The notes under the pieces were generated by a model. That model saw only the letters and a list, made by a program, of their open reading frames with translations, searched no databases and was not told the DNA's origin. A stretch of 64,000 nucleotides of DNA from Nemania diffusa (Eukaryota > Ascomycota > Sordariomycetes > Xylariales > Xylariaceae), in assembly GCA_038501195.1 (NCBI GenBank), contig JBBPUQ010000006.1, positions 1,302,001 through 1,366,000 of the forward strand, written 5' to 3'. Below, one piece after another: positions 11,404 to 25,546 of the stretch (its first letter is position 1; each line of letters begins with the position of its first letter). A program made the translations under genes and the position numbers.

Positions 11404-12587
11404 ATGGAGGCTTCTAAAACATCGGATTTGTGCATCATCTGCGACAAGCCAGACGCCCTGCGCTGTGGCCGGTGCAAGGGCACCTCATACTGTTCCAAAA
11501 TATGCCAGCGAGGCGATTACCCGATCCACAAACTTCTCTGTGCTACCTTTTCTCGTTTCGACATGACAAAGCGGCCTACAAAAAAACACGTTCGAGCCAT
11601 TCTATTTCCGCCGGACCAGAAAATCCCTAACCTGATATGGCTTGTGAACCCGGTTATCCAATCGCTAAGTCATTTCTCAATGGCGAGCGTGGTGTGGCAT
11701 CTCAAATAGACTTCAACGAGGTTCTTGCAAAGTCCCTCTCTAACCCAGTTCGTGTTCGTTATCGGGACAACTTTTCTCATGATGGATCGGTGCCAAACAA
11801 CAGCATCTCGGTTATCACACATACTGTACCTGGAAAGCATCTCAATTGGCGTGGTCCTATCGTTGCATATGGTGTGGCTAAGCCAAGTCCTGGTGTTGAG
11901 GATTATTATCGGGACGTCGACATGAACGATTTCCGACATATCGCTGATTACTTTATCTCGTATGCTTCCGACCGTACAACATGCTTATCAGTTATGCTTC
12001 CAGCTACTGCGAACCGGGTTAGAGGAGTTAGGATCAACTGCGATGGCGATCAATGGATGTTTAACAAGCCGCATTTTGAGGAAATCGAGCTGGGGGCGAT
12101 GCATGATATCTTTGTTGAACATGACACCTCAGACATCGCAGACCGCATCAATCTCCCAATCTTCACTAAGCGCTGTTTCCCTCACCCAAACTGGGCGGCT
12201 CTACCCATGTACGACAACGAAGATGCCACATATTTGCATTTGTGTTGCGATCCTAAGGCTAAACGCGACCGTTCTCGAAGGATTTTAGGCTGGGGTCTGG
12301 CCTCCGAAGATTGGCAAAAGGAAGTAGGAAGTATCATTGTTGTACGCCAGGACAGGAAGCCGATATCGCGATGGCATGTAGAGGCGTTATGCGGGTACTG
12401 TCGCTATGAAATCAACCGGTATCTAGGGCATTCGAACGGTGAGTTCTCACCTGACGAGCCTATGTCGCGGGATTTAGTCTTGTCTATGATTTGCCGACCG
12501 ACATTTTCTATTTATTGGTCCAAGATGTGTAGCGAAAAGTTGAAAAATGGGGAGGAAATTAATACCCAGTCTCCTTGGCGGATCTAA
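11404..12587 (+). CDS. MYND zinc-finger protein with an apparent one-base frameshift
   Basis: The N-terminus is a clean MYND finger, a protein-interaction zinc module: CIICDKPDALRCGRCKG, then YCSKICQRGDYPIHKLLC. After it comes the fungal segment ending LFPPDQKIPNLIWL in the frame of 11404. The remainder (Cys-Glu-Pro-Gly-Tyr onward, about 310 residues to 12587) is in a different frame. The family's usual Trp-Leu-x-Cys order is recovered only if one base is missing near 11637-11646. A 44-nt intron (GTGAAC at 11645 to GCGAG at 11688) is in phase but has poor splice sites and would delete the Cys-Glu segment. The downstream part contains WRGPIVAYG, DFRHIADYF and WFNPHF-like blocks typical of fungal MYND proteins of unknown role. 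Treat it as a broken gene, an assembly error, or a weakly spliced gene, in that order. Confidence 0.7.
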
Positions 12588-12848
12588 TATCGGGGTGGTC
12601 ATAAATTATCTTTTAGTTTGCTGCTTCAGGGCAACCTACACTCAATTCATAGTTCCAGCAACAATATCCTAATGTCCACAAATTATCAATCATGTCTTCC
12701 AGTAGTAATTTATCCCCCTTTGTGCATTATTATGAACAGGTCACTGCAGGTAGAGTAAGTCCCGGGAGAAAAAGAACTGCTTGACGCGAGTGCACCCTAG
12801 GCCGCCCTAATAAATTAGCCAGCGGCGTTAGTCCAATATCCGCCAATC

Positions 12849-12950
12849 GGCCTCGTGGCCCAATGGCAAGGCGTCTGACTACGATAAAGAACTCAGTACT
12901 GGATTCTTAACGCAATCAGGAGATTCTGGGTTCGACCCCCAGCGAGGTCA
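12849..12950 (+). tRNA. tRNA-Arg (anticodon ACG) with 30-nt intron
   Basis: The acceptor stem GGCCTCG pairs with CGAGGTC (one G-T pair), the T arm is CTGGG-TTCGACC-CCCAG, and the D arm is GCC...GGC. The anticodon stem TCTGA/TCAGG encloses the loop C-T-A-C-G-A-A with anticodon ACG. A 30-nt intron (12885-12914) sits one base 3' of the anticodon, the canonical nuclear position. The discriminator base is A at 12950. The B box is GGTTCGACC. After A34-to-I editing it would read CGU, CGC and CGA codons. Confidence 0.93.
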
Positions 12951-14909
12951 TTAAACGACATTGACAATTACATTTTGTAGTTGTTCAATGCAACTTTTGT
13001 CATGCATGCACTAACAACATTCAAGTAATAAATGTAATATAACAAAATTTTATCGGTAGTCTTTAGCTGCTTTAGTTGTCTAGTTATTTATTAGCAAAAA
13101 TAAATAAGAATTACATAAAACCTAGAACTATATGTTAAGTAGTGAATAGTTAGGCAGATGTACTTAAAACCAATCACTTCTCAATGGTTATCTGCTCACC
13201 TATTACTCCTTCGCAATCTCTCGAAGTAGTTGCTTAATTCCTACGTCCCGAGAGTGCACCGAAATTAATCCGAGCAAGGAACTAATTCTATTAGCGACAA
13301 CCCGGACTTGGTGGTTACCTGGGTAGGCTAAGAGTTGCCAATTAACTAATGAGTAGGTAGGTGAGTAGTTAGTTAAGTACTTATTATCCGACTAGACTTT
13401 AGGTTGAGCAAATCCACCCACGTGTTTGTATAATTGACGTAATGCTGATGCTGGTCATCGAGCAAAGCTGGGCCAATTGTCTGTTGTTAGAGGGGGGCTC
13501 GTTTCGCCGATTGGCGTTTATGGTGTTAGAACGATCTGGAACAATGAGCAGTCGGAGAGACAGGACGACCGTTATGGTTTCTCCGAGCTACACTACCTAC
13601 CTACGCAAACCTATACGATGCGGACGGTGCGGACAATGCGGGGTTGCGGACGATGCGGACGAAGGCGGGTTTCACCGGCGACGACGCGCTAGCTACAGTA
13701 CAGCACTGTGCCTATCTGAATTGGCGTTGGCTGCCCGCTAACCCCGCGCCGGAGTTTCCACGGGCCTACCAGGTACGCAGGCATGCCACTGCTCTGTGAC
13801 GAATGGTAGGAGACCCATTACATACGTACGCACCTAACCTTAGGTACTTAGTAAGTGCCCCCTCATGAGATGCCTCGACGATCGAGGCGGCACCGGCATC
13901 ATCGGTATCGCTAGCCTTGAACGGGAATTCTACAGAATCGACTTGAAAATTGGCGGTGCTACTAAAACTCAAACTAAAACTAGACTATCTGGACAGAGAA
14001 ATACATGCATGTCTGTGACGAAAAGGATCGATCTATTAGTAAAACGAGTGGTGTGACACGCCGGAAAGATGATCAATCGAGCATGTACTCTGCATGTATA
14101 CCTGGATAGTCAGGCCAGTGTTCGCTGCGAGAAAGAAGAAGGAGAAGAGGGGTAATGCAGCTAGGGAGCTTTGCTCTCACAACTTCCCCAGACAAACCCA
14201 GACATGGCGGCTACTCCAAACCAAACGTGGCAAGAAGTTGAAGAGCCCACAGTTGCCGAACGACCCCCGGAACCCTCCGTCTCAGAAAGGCCACACAGGC
14301 CATACAGAATACAGACCATACTTCTGACCATACCTACCTAACGACCTTAGGTGGGCGGGATGGGGCCGCTTCTGCAGTGAGCTCCCCGGCAGGCCTGGTT
14401 AGTCTCCGGGGCTTACAGTACATAATTCCTATCCACCTAGGGTTAGGATCCAATCTGCTGTACTGCGTTGATGGGCAAGATGTTGGGTAGGTATGGTGCA
14501 CGAGTAGAAAGAGACTTTTCGACATCGGGACACCTACGGCACTATACGTGAAGTTCGGTAGGAGGTAGGCAGGCAGGCAGTAGGGCACCTAGTCTAAATA
14601 GGTAGCTGTTCAGGGATCTCATCCAGTGAATTAAGGTATGTGACCCCACAAGCGCCGGCTCATTCCCCCCACTTACACATGGTTAAGGTGAAGTGTATAT
14701 GGAGGCATGTACGCAGTATGTAGGCAGGCAGGCATGTATTAGATAGGTACTACTGCCGAGCGCTAGACTACCTAGCCGAACCTCTCTACCTACCTATGGA
14801 CCTATGGCATACCTAAGTGCACCTACCTTCAAAAGAACCCCAAAGCATTAGCCACCCGGTTGGACATGGACTGTGGACAGCGACAGCGAGGGAGCACAGT
14901 ACTAACCTC

Positions 14910-14932
14910 TGGATGGATGGATGGATGGATAG
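14910..14932. repeat. GGAT microsatellite
   Basis: Five near-perfect GGAT units followed by AGAT. Simple repeat. Confidence 0.85.
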
Positions 14933-15063
14933 ATGCGTCTTTACTTACGTACCTAATGTATGCTAGGTAGGCATGTATCTGACGAGGTGAGTGAGGATGT
15001 ACCTGCCTAACCTCAGGTATTTTATTTACCAACGTCACACAATGGTCCGATGGCGTTTACGGC

Positions 15064-15093
15064 TCCTTGCTCCTCCTTGCTCCTCCTTGCTGC
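15064..15093. repeat. Three tandem 10-bp TCCTTGCTCC units
   Basis: Three head-to-tail copies (the last ends GC) immediately upstream of a TATA-like box. Similar CT-rich units recur near 15150-15190. Probably a promoter pyrimidine tract. Confidence 0.75.
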
Positions 15094-15099
15094 GCTGCT

Positions 15100-17818
<2,719 letters not shown>

Positions 17819-18949
17819 CTAAATGGAAGTAAAAAATCAGAACCAGCGAAAGAGTTAGTAAAACCTCGCCTGTAGTAAAGTGATATCCGAATATTAGATT
17901 CATAGCTAGTTAAATGAAAACATTATAGCAAATGAGTTTCAACTGTGAATAAGTTATAAACATACGGAAAATTTAGTTTGAATTAGAAACTTGTGGCACC
18001 GCGACTCAGTCGCGCCCTACAAAGGGTATCATCATCTAATATCCACAACAAGTTCAAACACAGGACAACTCCTAGGACCCGAACTGCTACGTCTCAGTCC
18101 GTAAATGAACGGCTCACTACTAACACGAATACTTAATTACAAATCAAAGTTAACTACCACAAGAGTCTACCTAATGGGCAAGCTAGCCTGGCTTTGGCCG
18201 AGTACATCATTCGACTACGCTACGTGGAACTCGTACAACTCGGTCAATAATCAATTTCTACGGCCTAAGCATCATCACGAGTAACGAGTACATGATGGTG
18301 CCACTGCTGCATACGTCGCACATTGACCACTAGCGGTATAACCACTGTGGTTACGTGTAGTAACGATGAGGACACCGCGTACGGGTAGGCGCAAAGGAAA
18401 GGGCCGTAGGCTAGGAAAGGAGGCGGACACAATATGGAGGTGGTGTAGAAATCTCGGTACTACAGAAGCACGATGTTGCTCATCTCCTCGACGACCAAAA
18501 CCAACTGTAATGTAGCGTGGGATCTTTATACGCGCAAGAATGAATACTACGATAAGATCCACCATTTATCTAGGAGACGGGGAAGACAAAATACGGTATG
18601 ATAGGGGCTCTAAATGGGGTTCGGCACTATCTGGGGAGGGGGGGTTCTGACAAGCTGTCATAGTCACCTAATCACGCCATACTTGATCCTATGTTTCATC
18701 ACCTAAGATAAATGAAGACATATGGATGTATGAGTAGCAGTTCACGATAGACTCATAGAAAGGTGCATAAAGAGCTAACCAACGAGATAATATCCTCTTT
18801 CCGTGCCGGCAATCAACATCCCGAGCCAAGACCCCTATCCCCTTCCGTGCGTACAAGAAACTCCCCATCAAGCCGCCTTATCATACTGCTGCCACTGCTC
18901 CCTCTAGGCGATGACGGAGCGCGCGGCTCCTACTAGCGAGCCGTCTCTA

Positions 18950-19290
18950 GATAGCTATTTGCGGGAGCGGCAAGTTCGCAAAACACCGCAGGGCGTCCCG
19001 AGCCCCGGGCAAGATTCCAGTTTATCCCACCACCCCCCCATGTCTCTATAGGCGGCACCGCCTTCGACGGGGTCCCCAGAGATATATTTGAGCGCCAAGA
19101 GCTCCATATGCTTGCGGTTCCTCCGCACAGGATCCGCGGAGGAGCCGGGCGCTAGGGTGTGAGCACGTGGTGCTTCCGAGCATGCCCCAGTTATGGAATG
19201 TCTTTCCGCACATCGCCTCGAACACCTCGAGGTCGTCCTAGCCTCGCTAGTGAATATAGAATCGATCGCGGGATAGAGAGAGAGAGCACA
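18950..19290 (-). other. GC-rich island, possible gene relic
   Basis: This block is clearly richer in GC than its surroundings. One minus-strand frame is free of stops for about 98 codons to a TAG near 18958 and includes RRNRKHMELLALKYISGD. Another frame reads EAMCGKTFHNWGML, which faintly resembles a C2H2 finger. No start, intron pair or full domain can be defined, so a relic is only a guess. Confidence 0.25.
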
Positions 19291-20744
19291 CCTGTCACCC
19301 CATGCATCCGCTGAGCGACGTCTGCCAAGCTATAATAGTTGGTTTCAGTCGGGCCTTTGAAGCCCGGCGTGTCAATCAGCTCGAATTGGTGGGATTCATT
19401 ATAGTAAAGTGCACAGCAGTAAGTACCTTTCGTGGGGGGTTAATATCATGTATGATTATTAGGCAAACTCAGGTAAGAAGAAAGACCAAGAATACAATCG
19501 TCAGCACCGTAGCTAACCGGCATACCACGAGCGGTATTAGTACAGGGGAAAGACAAAGTAACGAGTTTCGAAGAACATCTGCCGAGCTGATGATTTCGCT
19601 TAGTATTTGCTATAGTTTCTAGTAAGCATGAGCTAGTAGCTTAAGCTACAACATAGAGCCCTGTCTAATATGCCAGTCATATAACAAACGTCCGCTTTCC
19701 ACTCCCAATCTATTTATCTAAGTTCCAGGTTCAAGGAGTGGACGCTGAGAATAAGTTGGTCGAAGGCTTCTGCAATGAATGTCAGAGGAATTTGGGCGCT
19801 AAAGACATGAAATCGTCAAAAATGTTGAAATTGAAGTTGGAAGCTAATACTGTAGTCTGTCTATATATTAAATATGGAATTTTGTTTAAATGGGCTGCTA
19901 TTTTGTAGATATCTTGAGGAGGCTCACACATACCTTTCAGTAGCAATAAAATATCTGATAAATACCAATATAACTAACGGTTTCATATGATGCCCTTACC
20001 TCGTGCAATATATTGAAACGGCGCGTGTGCTAGGCACAGACCGCCCTCTGGGGGGTTGATCAAAGACTACAATAGCCCTTGTAAAAGTTACTGCGCATGC
20101 AGTACCTAGGTAGTCACACATTTATTACTCGAACCGGTAGCTTACGAGCGGAAGGTCTGGGAAAGCAGGGCATTGTCGGTATTATCGGCGGGTGCGAGGA
20201 ACGTTGCGATAATTATAGCTAAGTAATTCTGGGATATTAATAACGTTAGTGTGCACACCGGACCTCTTCCACAAGAATCTGGCGAAATTCCTGTAGAACT
20301 CAATATCCATGTTCTCTTCTGTTTGTCGTACTTTATACCATATGGATTTATTTGAATCAGTACCATGGTGCGCTGCACTCCTCTTATCTCCTAGTATAAC
20401 TACCTTTATTCCTTCACCACACTTGCCAGCTGGGCCAAATGGTCATTCCCCGTCACAATACCAACTCTTCATGACAACTCTCGATACTGCTAACGCGGTA
20501 TTGAGAGGACTTGGGTACGATAGATTAGAGTTGGAAATGGGTGCCCGTTGGTTTTGGCTGGGAGTTGATGAAGGGGAACGGAACAGCCGACGTGATTTAG
20601 TACCCTTTTTAAAAAGGGCGTAAGAGAAGAACTTTTACTAATACTATTTAGCTTATTGCGCTTTTCCAACTAAAACCATAACATTCAATAAACTATGTAC
20701 TTAGATTAAATACGATATTAATATTATGTCACGGAAAAACGACG

Positions 20745-20770
20745 CTGTTAATCCATGATTGGATTAACAG
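20745..20770. repeat. Perfect 11-bp inverted repeat, 4-nt loop
   Basis: CTGTTAATCCA, then TGAT, then TGGATTAACAG. It stands alone in AT-rich DNA with no adjacent gene. It could be a transposon end or a small hairpin. Confidence 0.7.
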
Positions 20771-22176
20771 TATGTAAGGGCTCTACGCGTTATATTATAT
20801 TTAGAACAAATAGAGCAATATATAAACTCGAATATTAGTTAACCATGATAGACTTATTAAATTTAAGGTTATATCGTTTAGCATTATGATAAGTTTTTGT
20901 AAGATATGCTTTCTGTAGTATAGAACGCATGATTTTTTAGTCCAAGGCTCGATTTCATGTGCAAAGTATGCTTATTAGCAAAGAAAGGGGAGTTTTGATT
21001 CGGGCTCATGAACCAGCTAAATTTTCGCGACTGTGACCACAGCGTTGCCACGTCATCCTGGCATCTCGATCCCAGATTGGACCGAGGCTAATGCCTAGGA
21101 CGTAGCATTGATGCACCTGATAACGGGCGTCACTGCGTATATATTGTTAGTGTAGAGTTTTAGCTTGCATCAAAGTCATCTTTCACACGATCAGGACAGG
21201 AACCCATGCTATGAGACAAGAACTGTGCCACATGTAGTCATTGTAGCATTTACGCAGGACCTCGTTGAGTGATAGCAGCGTCACATTTGCAGCAAAGACG
21301 AGGGACCTTGCTACGCAAGTGAGGCCTAGTAAAAGGGACCCTACCAAGGTACTATTTGCCACGCTGAGCTTTGGTCAACTGCCAAATAGGTATCTTTTCG
21401 CTTCTGTTCGCCAGTTACTTGTACGGAAAACCCTCTTTATGGCAAGTCCCGAGAGGCTTGCAAAGGCTTGCCTAGCGCGTCTATTTCAACTTGAACCTTT
21501 TACAGGGGGGTAGCATTGTAGTCACCCCTACAGCCTTATTCTAAGTTCCTAAGTGGTCACGGTAGTTTCTCTTGTATCACAGTAATATGGTGTTACAGAT
21601 CATGCAATGCAAGGTCTTTAATAGAGCCTGCCCTTATCATCATAAGTACCCTTACGCATACATTTCAGCCATAAATTCACTTTCGCAAATAATTTGGTGT
21701 TTCTTTTAAGTTCCCTGCATGGTGCATACGCCATACCTCCTTCCCCTTTCCAATTCAATAAAGCCTACCGATAATACTTTGCGTTGAACTGCTCATTCGC
21801 GTTAATGGTGCAGACAGCTTTACATATATATGATATATCACATGCTGCTTACTGCGGTACTTCAAGCCCTGACCGCTGAGGACCGGCATTGAGCTCAGCC
21901 GGTTTAATACCGGGTAACAACCATCAATTGCGAGCTAATTGTGAGCAATTTGATCCCTAGAGTCGAGGAGAATAAGTCAATGAGGGGTAATCTGACAAAC
22001 TATGCGCGTGTCGGCCAACAAAGGATAGCAATTGAAAGCCATGTGATAGATCCGAATCTCCCGGATACTTCTCAGACAAATGAAACTTTCACCACTCTAA
22101 ACAATTCAACCACTTCAATTATCAGTTTGAGCGTGTCCGTCGCACGATTCCACGATTTTTAAGCTCACACAGAATC

Positions 22177-25100
22177 ATGTTTCGAACAACAGAATATCTG
22201 ATACCTAATCTCATTAGACAGCAGCAAAATAGAGCAAGGCCTTTTGCTAAGATAGTCAACCTCGAAGGCTCCGACCTCGTAGCAACTTTCGCCGATCTCG
22301 AGAACTGGTCAAACAGGGCAGCATGGTTTCTAGAGACCATCCCAAGTCAGCAAGTCCTCTACATGGGCCCTAATGACATTCGCTATGCCATCTTGCTTAT
22401 TGCAGCCATCAAGACTGGCAAATGTGTAAGTCTATAAATCTAGGCGTTCACGGTTCCGATGGGCACTAATAGCAGTGAATGGGTAAGGTTCTGTTCCCTT
22501 CCTTGGCAAATCAAGTGTCGGCCAATAAAAAGTTCTTCGAGACTGTGGGATGCAACGCTCTCTTGTATGCACCAGAAGTCAAACCCCAGCTCTTGACTCT
22601 CCTGGATTCTTTACCTGGGACTATCAAGTGCGTCGTCTCGCCAACACATGACGAAATGTTGAGCAGAGACGTGGCGCCCGTTTACCCGTTCGACAAGACC
22701 TTCGATGAAGTCCAGCATGATACTTTCCTAGGTCTTCATACGTCAGGAACTTCAGGACATCCGAAACCGATTTTCTGGAACCACCTGGCAGTGTCGGCAC
22801 TTGCCTCGTTTCGTGATTCATCGAGCGGCAACAACAGTTCCAACTTGTTTAGAGAACTCTTGGAAGGAAATGAAGTTCTAGTGCCTTTCCCACTCTTCCA
22901 TGTACGTCTAGAGCCCCTATTTTGCTGTTTAAGTACCTCCATAATGATGTCCCCATGATTGACCGCCAATTTCTTTCGCAGTTTGGCGGCATAGGTAATG
23001 TGATGGCCGCGCTACATTCCGACACGACCTTGATTCTTCCCGCCCCCGGCACTCGGTTTACGCCCGAGAACTTCGCTCTCTTACTGCAGAAGGGCAACTG
23101 CACAGCTGCAGCGCTACCTCCTTCTCTGTTGGAGGCCATGTTGACTTACCCACCCGGAATGGATGTCCTGGCAGGGCTCAAGCACATCGCTTACACAGGC
23201 GGCCCGCTAAATCCAACTCGTGGCAAGGCTTTGGCAGAAAAGCTCCCACACCTATTCAGTGTTCTAGCTAGCACCGAGGGCGGCGTTTCCCAGTTAGTGT
23301 CGACCGGTGACAGTTCGCATTGGAACTCTTTCAAGTTCACCGACGTGGGGCAACGCATGGAAGAAGTCGCGCCAGGAATCTTCGAGTTGGTGTTCCCCCG
23401 CTCCGAGTTGGTCGAGCGGACATACGCCTTCTTCCATACTCACCCTCACCTCGATGTTGAGTTCCGCACCTCAGACCTCTTCTCTCCCTTGGAGAATGAC
23501 AGCGGGTGGTGGGTGTACCGTGGCAGGGCGGACAACTGGATTGCCATGTCAAACGGATTGAAGATGGACCCAACCGAGACGGAAAATGCAATTATGGCAC
23601 ATCCAGACATAACGGGTGTGTTAATGGCCGGCTCCCATCGCTTCCGTCTTTGTCTGCTTATTGAATTGGCGCCGAAGGATCAGCTTGGTCAGGAAGAGTC
23701 CGATGCCGTACGCCACGAAAGGACTCTAGAGAAGCTATGGCCGACAATCGAGGCCGCAAACAGTAAAGCACCGAGATTCGGACGAGTTCCGAGAGAATTG
23801 ATTCTGTTCGCAACTCTTGAAAAGCCCTTTCTCAGAGCCGGCAAAGGCACCGTTCAACGCCGACTCACCATCCAAGCATACGAGCAAGAGATCAATGACC
23901 TTTATGCCAATGTAGAAGAGGGACTTCTTATTAGCGGCTTGACTCTTCCCTTATCGATGACCCCTGAAGACCTCGTGCCGTTCCTACAGAAACTATGCAC
24001 AGAGACACTGCTAGATGATGTTACCGAGAAGCGCACTATATCAGCGGATGATGATCTGTTCGCTCAAGGTCTTGACTCACTGTCAGTATTTGTGCTGTTA
24101 GCACGGCTGAAAGCTGCACTGCGGAAATGTGGCATCGATGCACAAACGATTCAGAAATTCAACAATAAACTCTTGTTTTCATCAACAACCATTCGCCAGC
24201 TAGCCTCTGCAGTTTCTCAGACAGTTTCCCATCAGGATGGTCTGACTAAAATTACTGGAGAACCAGGAGAGAGCGGTTACATCCACGACATGTCTGCTCT
24301 ACTTACGAAATATGAAAGCCAGCTTCGAGCATTAGTATCCGAAAATAGCAAAGACCAAGGCACCATGTCAGCATCTCCAGTCACAGGCGAACAAGTTGTC
24401 GTGCTCACTGGTTCCACTGGTTCTCTCGGTTCCTACATTCTATCGTCGCTCTTGTCGCGTCCCAACGTCAAGAAGATAATCTGTCTCAATCGCTCGTCCT
24501 CTGCTGTGTCAGCCCAAAAATCTTCGTTCAGGTTACGCGGGCTCACAGAGTCTGGATTGGACGACGGAGGGCGTCTCCAATTCTTGCAATTCATACCCTC
24601 AGCACCAAAACTCGGTCTTCCAGATCATGAATACGCGGCCCTCGCCAGCGAAGCAACCCACATCATCCACAACGCGTACCCGGTGAACTTCCTCTTAAGC
24701 CTAGACGCTTTCGCGCCTCAGTTCAATTCTCTGCTCGAGATCATGCGCCTAGGAATCGAAGGCCGAAAAAAGCCGCATATCTCGTTCGTTTCTAGCATCG
24801 CAGCCGCCATGCCTGTGGGCGGCGATAATGATGCCCCCGCGCCCTCCACGGTGGTTGTTCAAGAGCATGTGCTTAGCAAAGACCTGGCTAACTCCAATCT
24901 TCTGCATCAAGGCTACGCGCGATCGAAATATGTGTGTGAGCGGCTGCTAGCCGAGTACGCTTCACTAACGGGGAATTCTGCATCAATCTTCCGTGTTGGA
25001 CAGGTATGCGGGCCAGTCTCCGGGACAGGTATTCGCTTCTGGAACCCTACAGAGTGGCTTCCATCGCTTGTGCTGAGCTCCCAATTCATCGGTGCCGTGC

Positions 25101-25546
25101 CGAACTCACTCGGATGGAACATGGACGTCGTTGATTGGGTCCCTGTCGACAAGCTGGGAGAGATTGTCTGCGACATCCTCGAGACCCCGGTTGAAGACGG
25201 TGGCCGCCCCCTCGTCTTTAACATAGTGCATCCATCAGGAGCAGCGTGGAGTTCTCTACTTCCTACTATTGTCCGGGCTATTGAGGCGGCCACAAAGAAA
25301 CCTGTTGACGTTGTATCGCCCTCGGAATGGATCGAGCGCCTCGAGGGGAGTGACCATAGCTCTCATGTGATTCGCCAGAACCCGGCTGTTAAGCTTATGG
25401 ACTTTTTCAGGCAGATCATGTCAGAAAAGAGGATCGCGACAACAGTAGAGAAAGATAACATTCTGAAGTGGAGTGAGACGGCAAGGACGTTGCAGCCAAT
25501 TGATGGGGCAAATATGGCAAAGTGGTTGAAGGGATGGGGATTGTGA
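22177..25546 (+). CDS. NRPS-like carboxylic acid reductase (A-T-R)
   Basis: A single-module enzyme that activates a carboxylic acid with ATP, loads it on a phosphopantetheine arm and releases it reductively as aldehyde or alcohol. Exons are 22177-22425, 22488-22901 and 22982-25546 (introns 62 and 80 nt), giving about 1075 residues, normal for the class. The adenylation domain shows GLHTSGTSGHPKPI, ASTEGG, TSDLF, YRGRADNW and RAGKGTVQRR. The carrier domain carries DDLFAQGLDSLSVF, with the Ser that receives the arm. The reductase domain has the Rossmann motif VVVLTGSTGSLGSYIL, a VSSIA segment and the Tyr/Lys pair in YARSKYVCE. There is no condensation domain, so it does not make peptides. The reading frame is intact throughout. 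It is 1.2 kb tail-to-tail from a P450 gene, a likely pathway partner. The acid substrate (amino acid, aryl or polyketide acid) cannot be deduced here. Confidence 0.93.

Larger units (their letters stand above)
17819..22176. other. Long AT-rich intergenic tract with a small GC-rich island
   Basis: About 4.4 kb. 17819-18950 shows nothing beyond short chance frames. 18950-19290 is GC-rich and open on the minus strand for about 98 codons without a start. 19300-22170 is AT-rich; it holds a perfect inverted repeat at 20745-20770 and unremarkable open frames at 20309-20623 and 21265-21513 with no family resemblance. The last few hundred bases should be the promoter and leader of the NRPS-like gene. 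Confidence 0.55.

Noticed and set aside
13600..13700. Cys-rich frame in GCGGAC repeats
   Set aside because: Periodic Cys/Arg/Gly arises from the DNA repeat; no start or domain.
21941..22162. Open frame just upstream of the NRPS-like gene
   Set aside because: Begins at GTG, has no domain and lies where the 5' leader should be; at most an upstream ORF.
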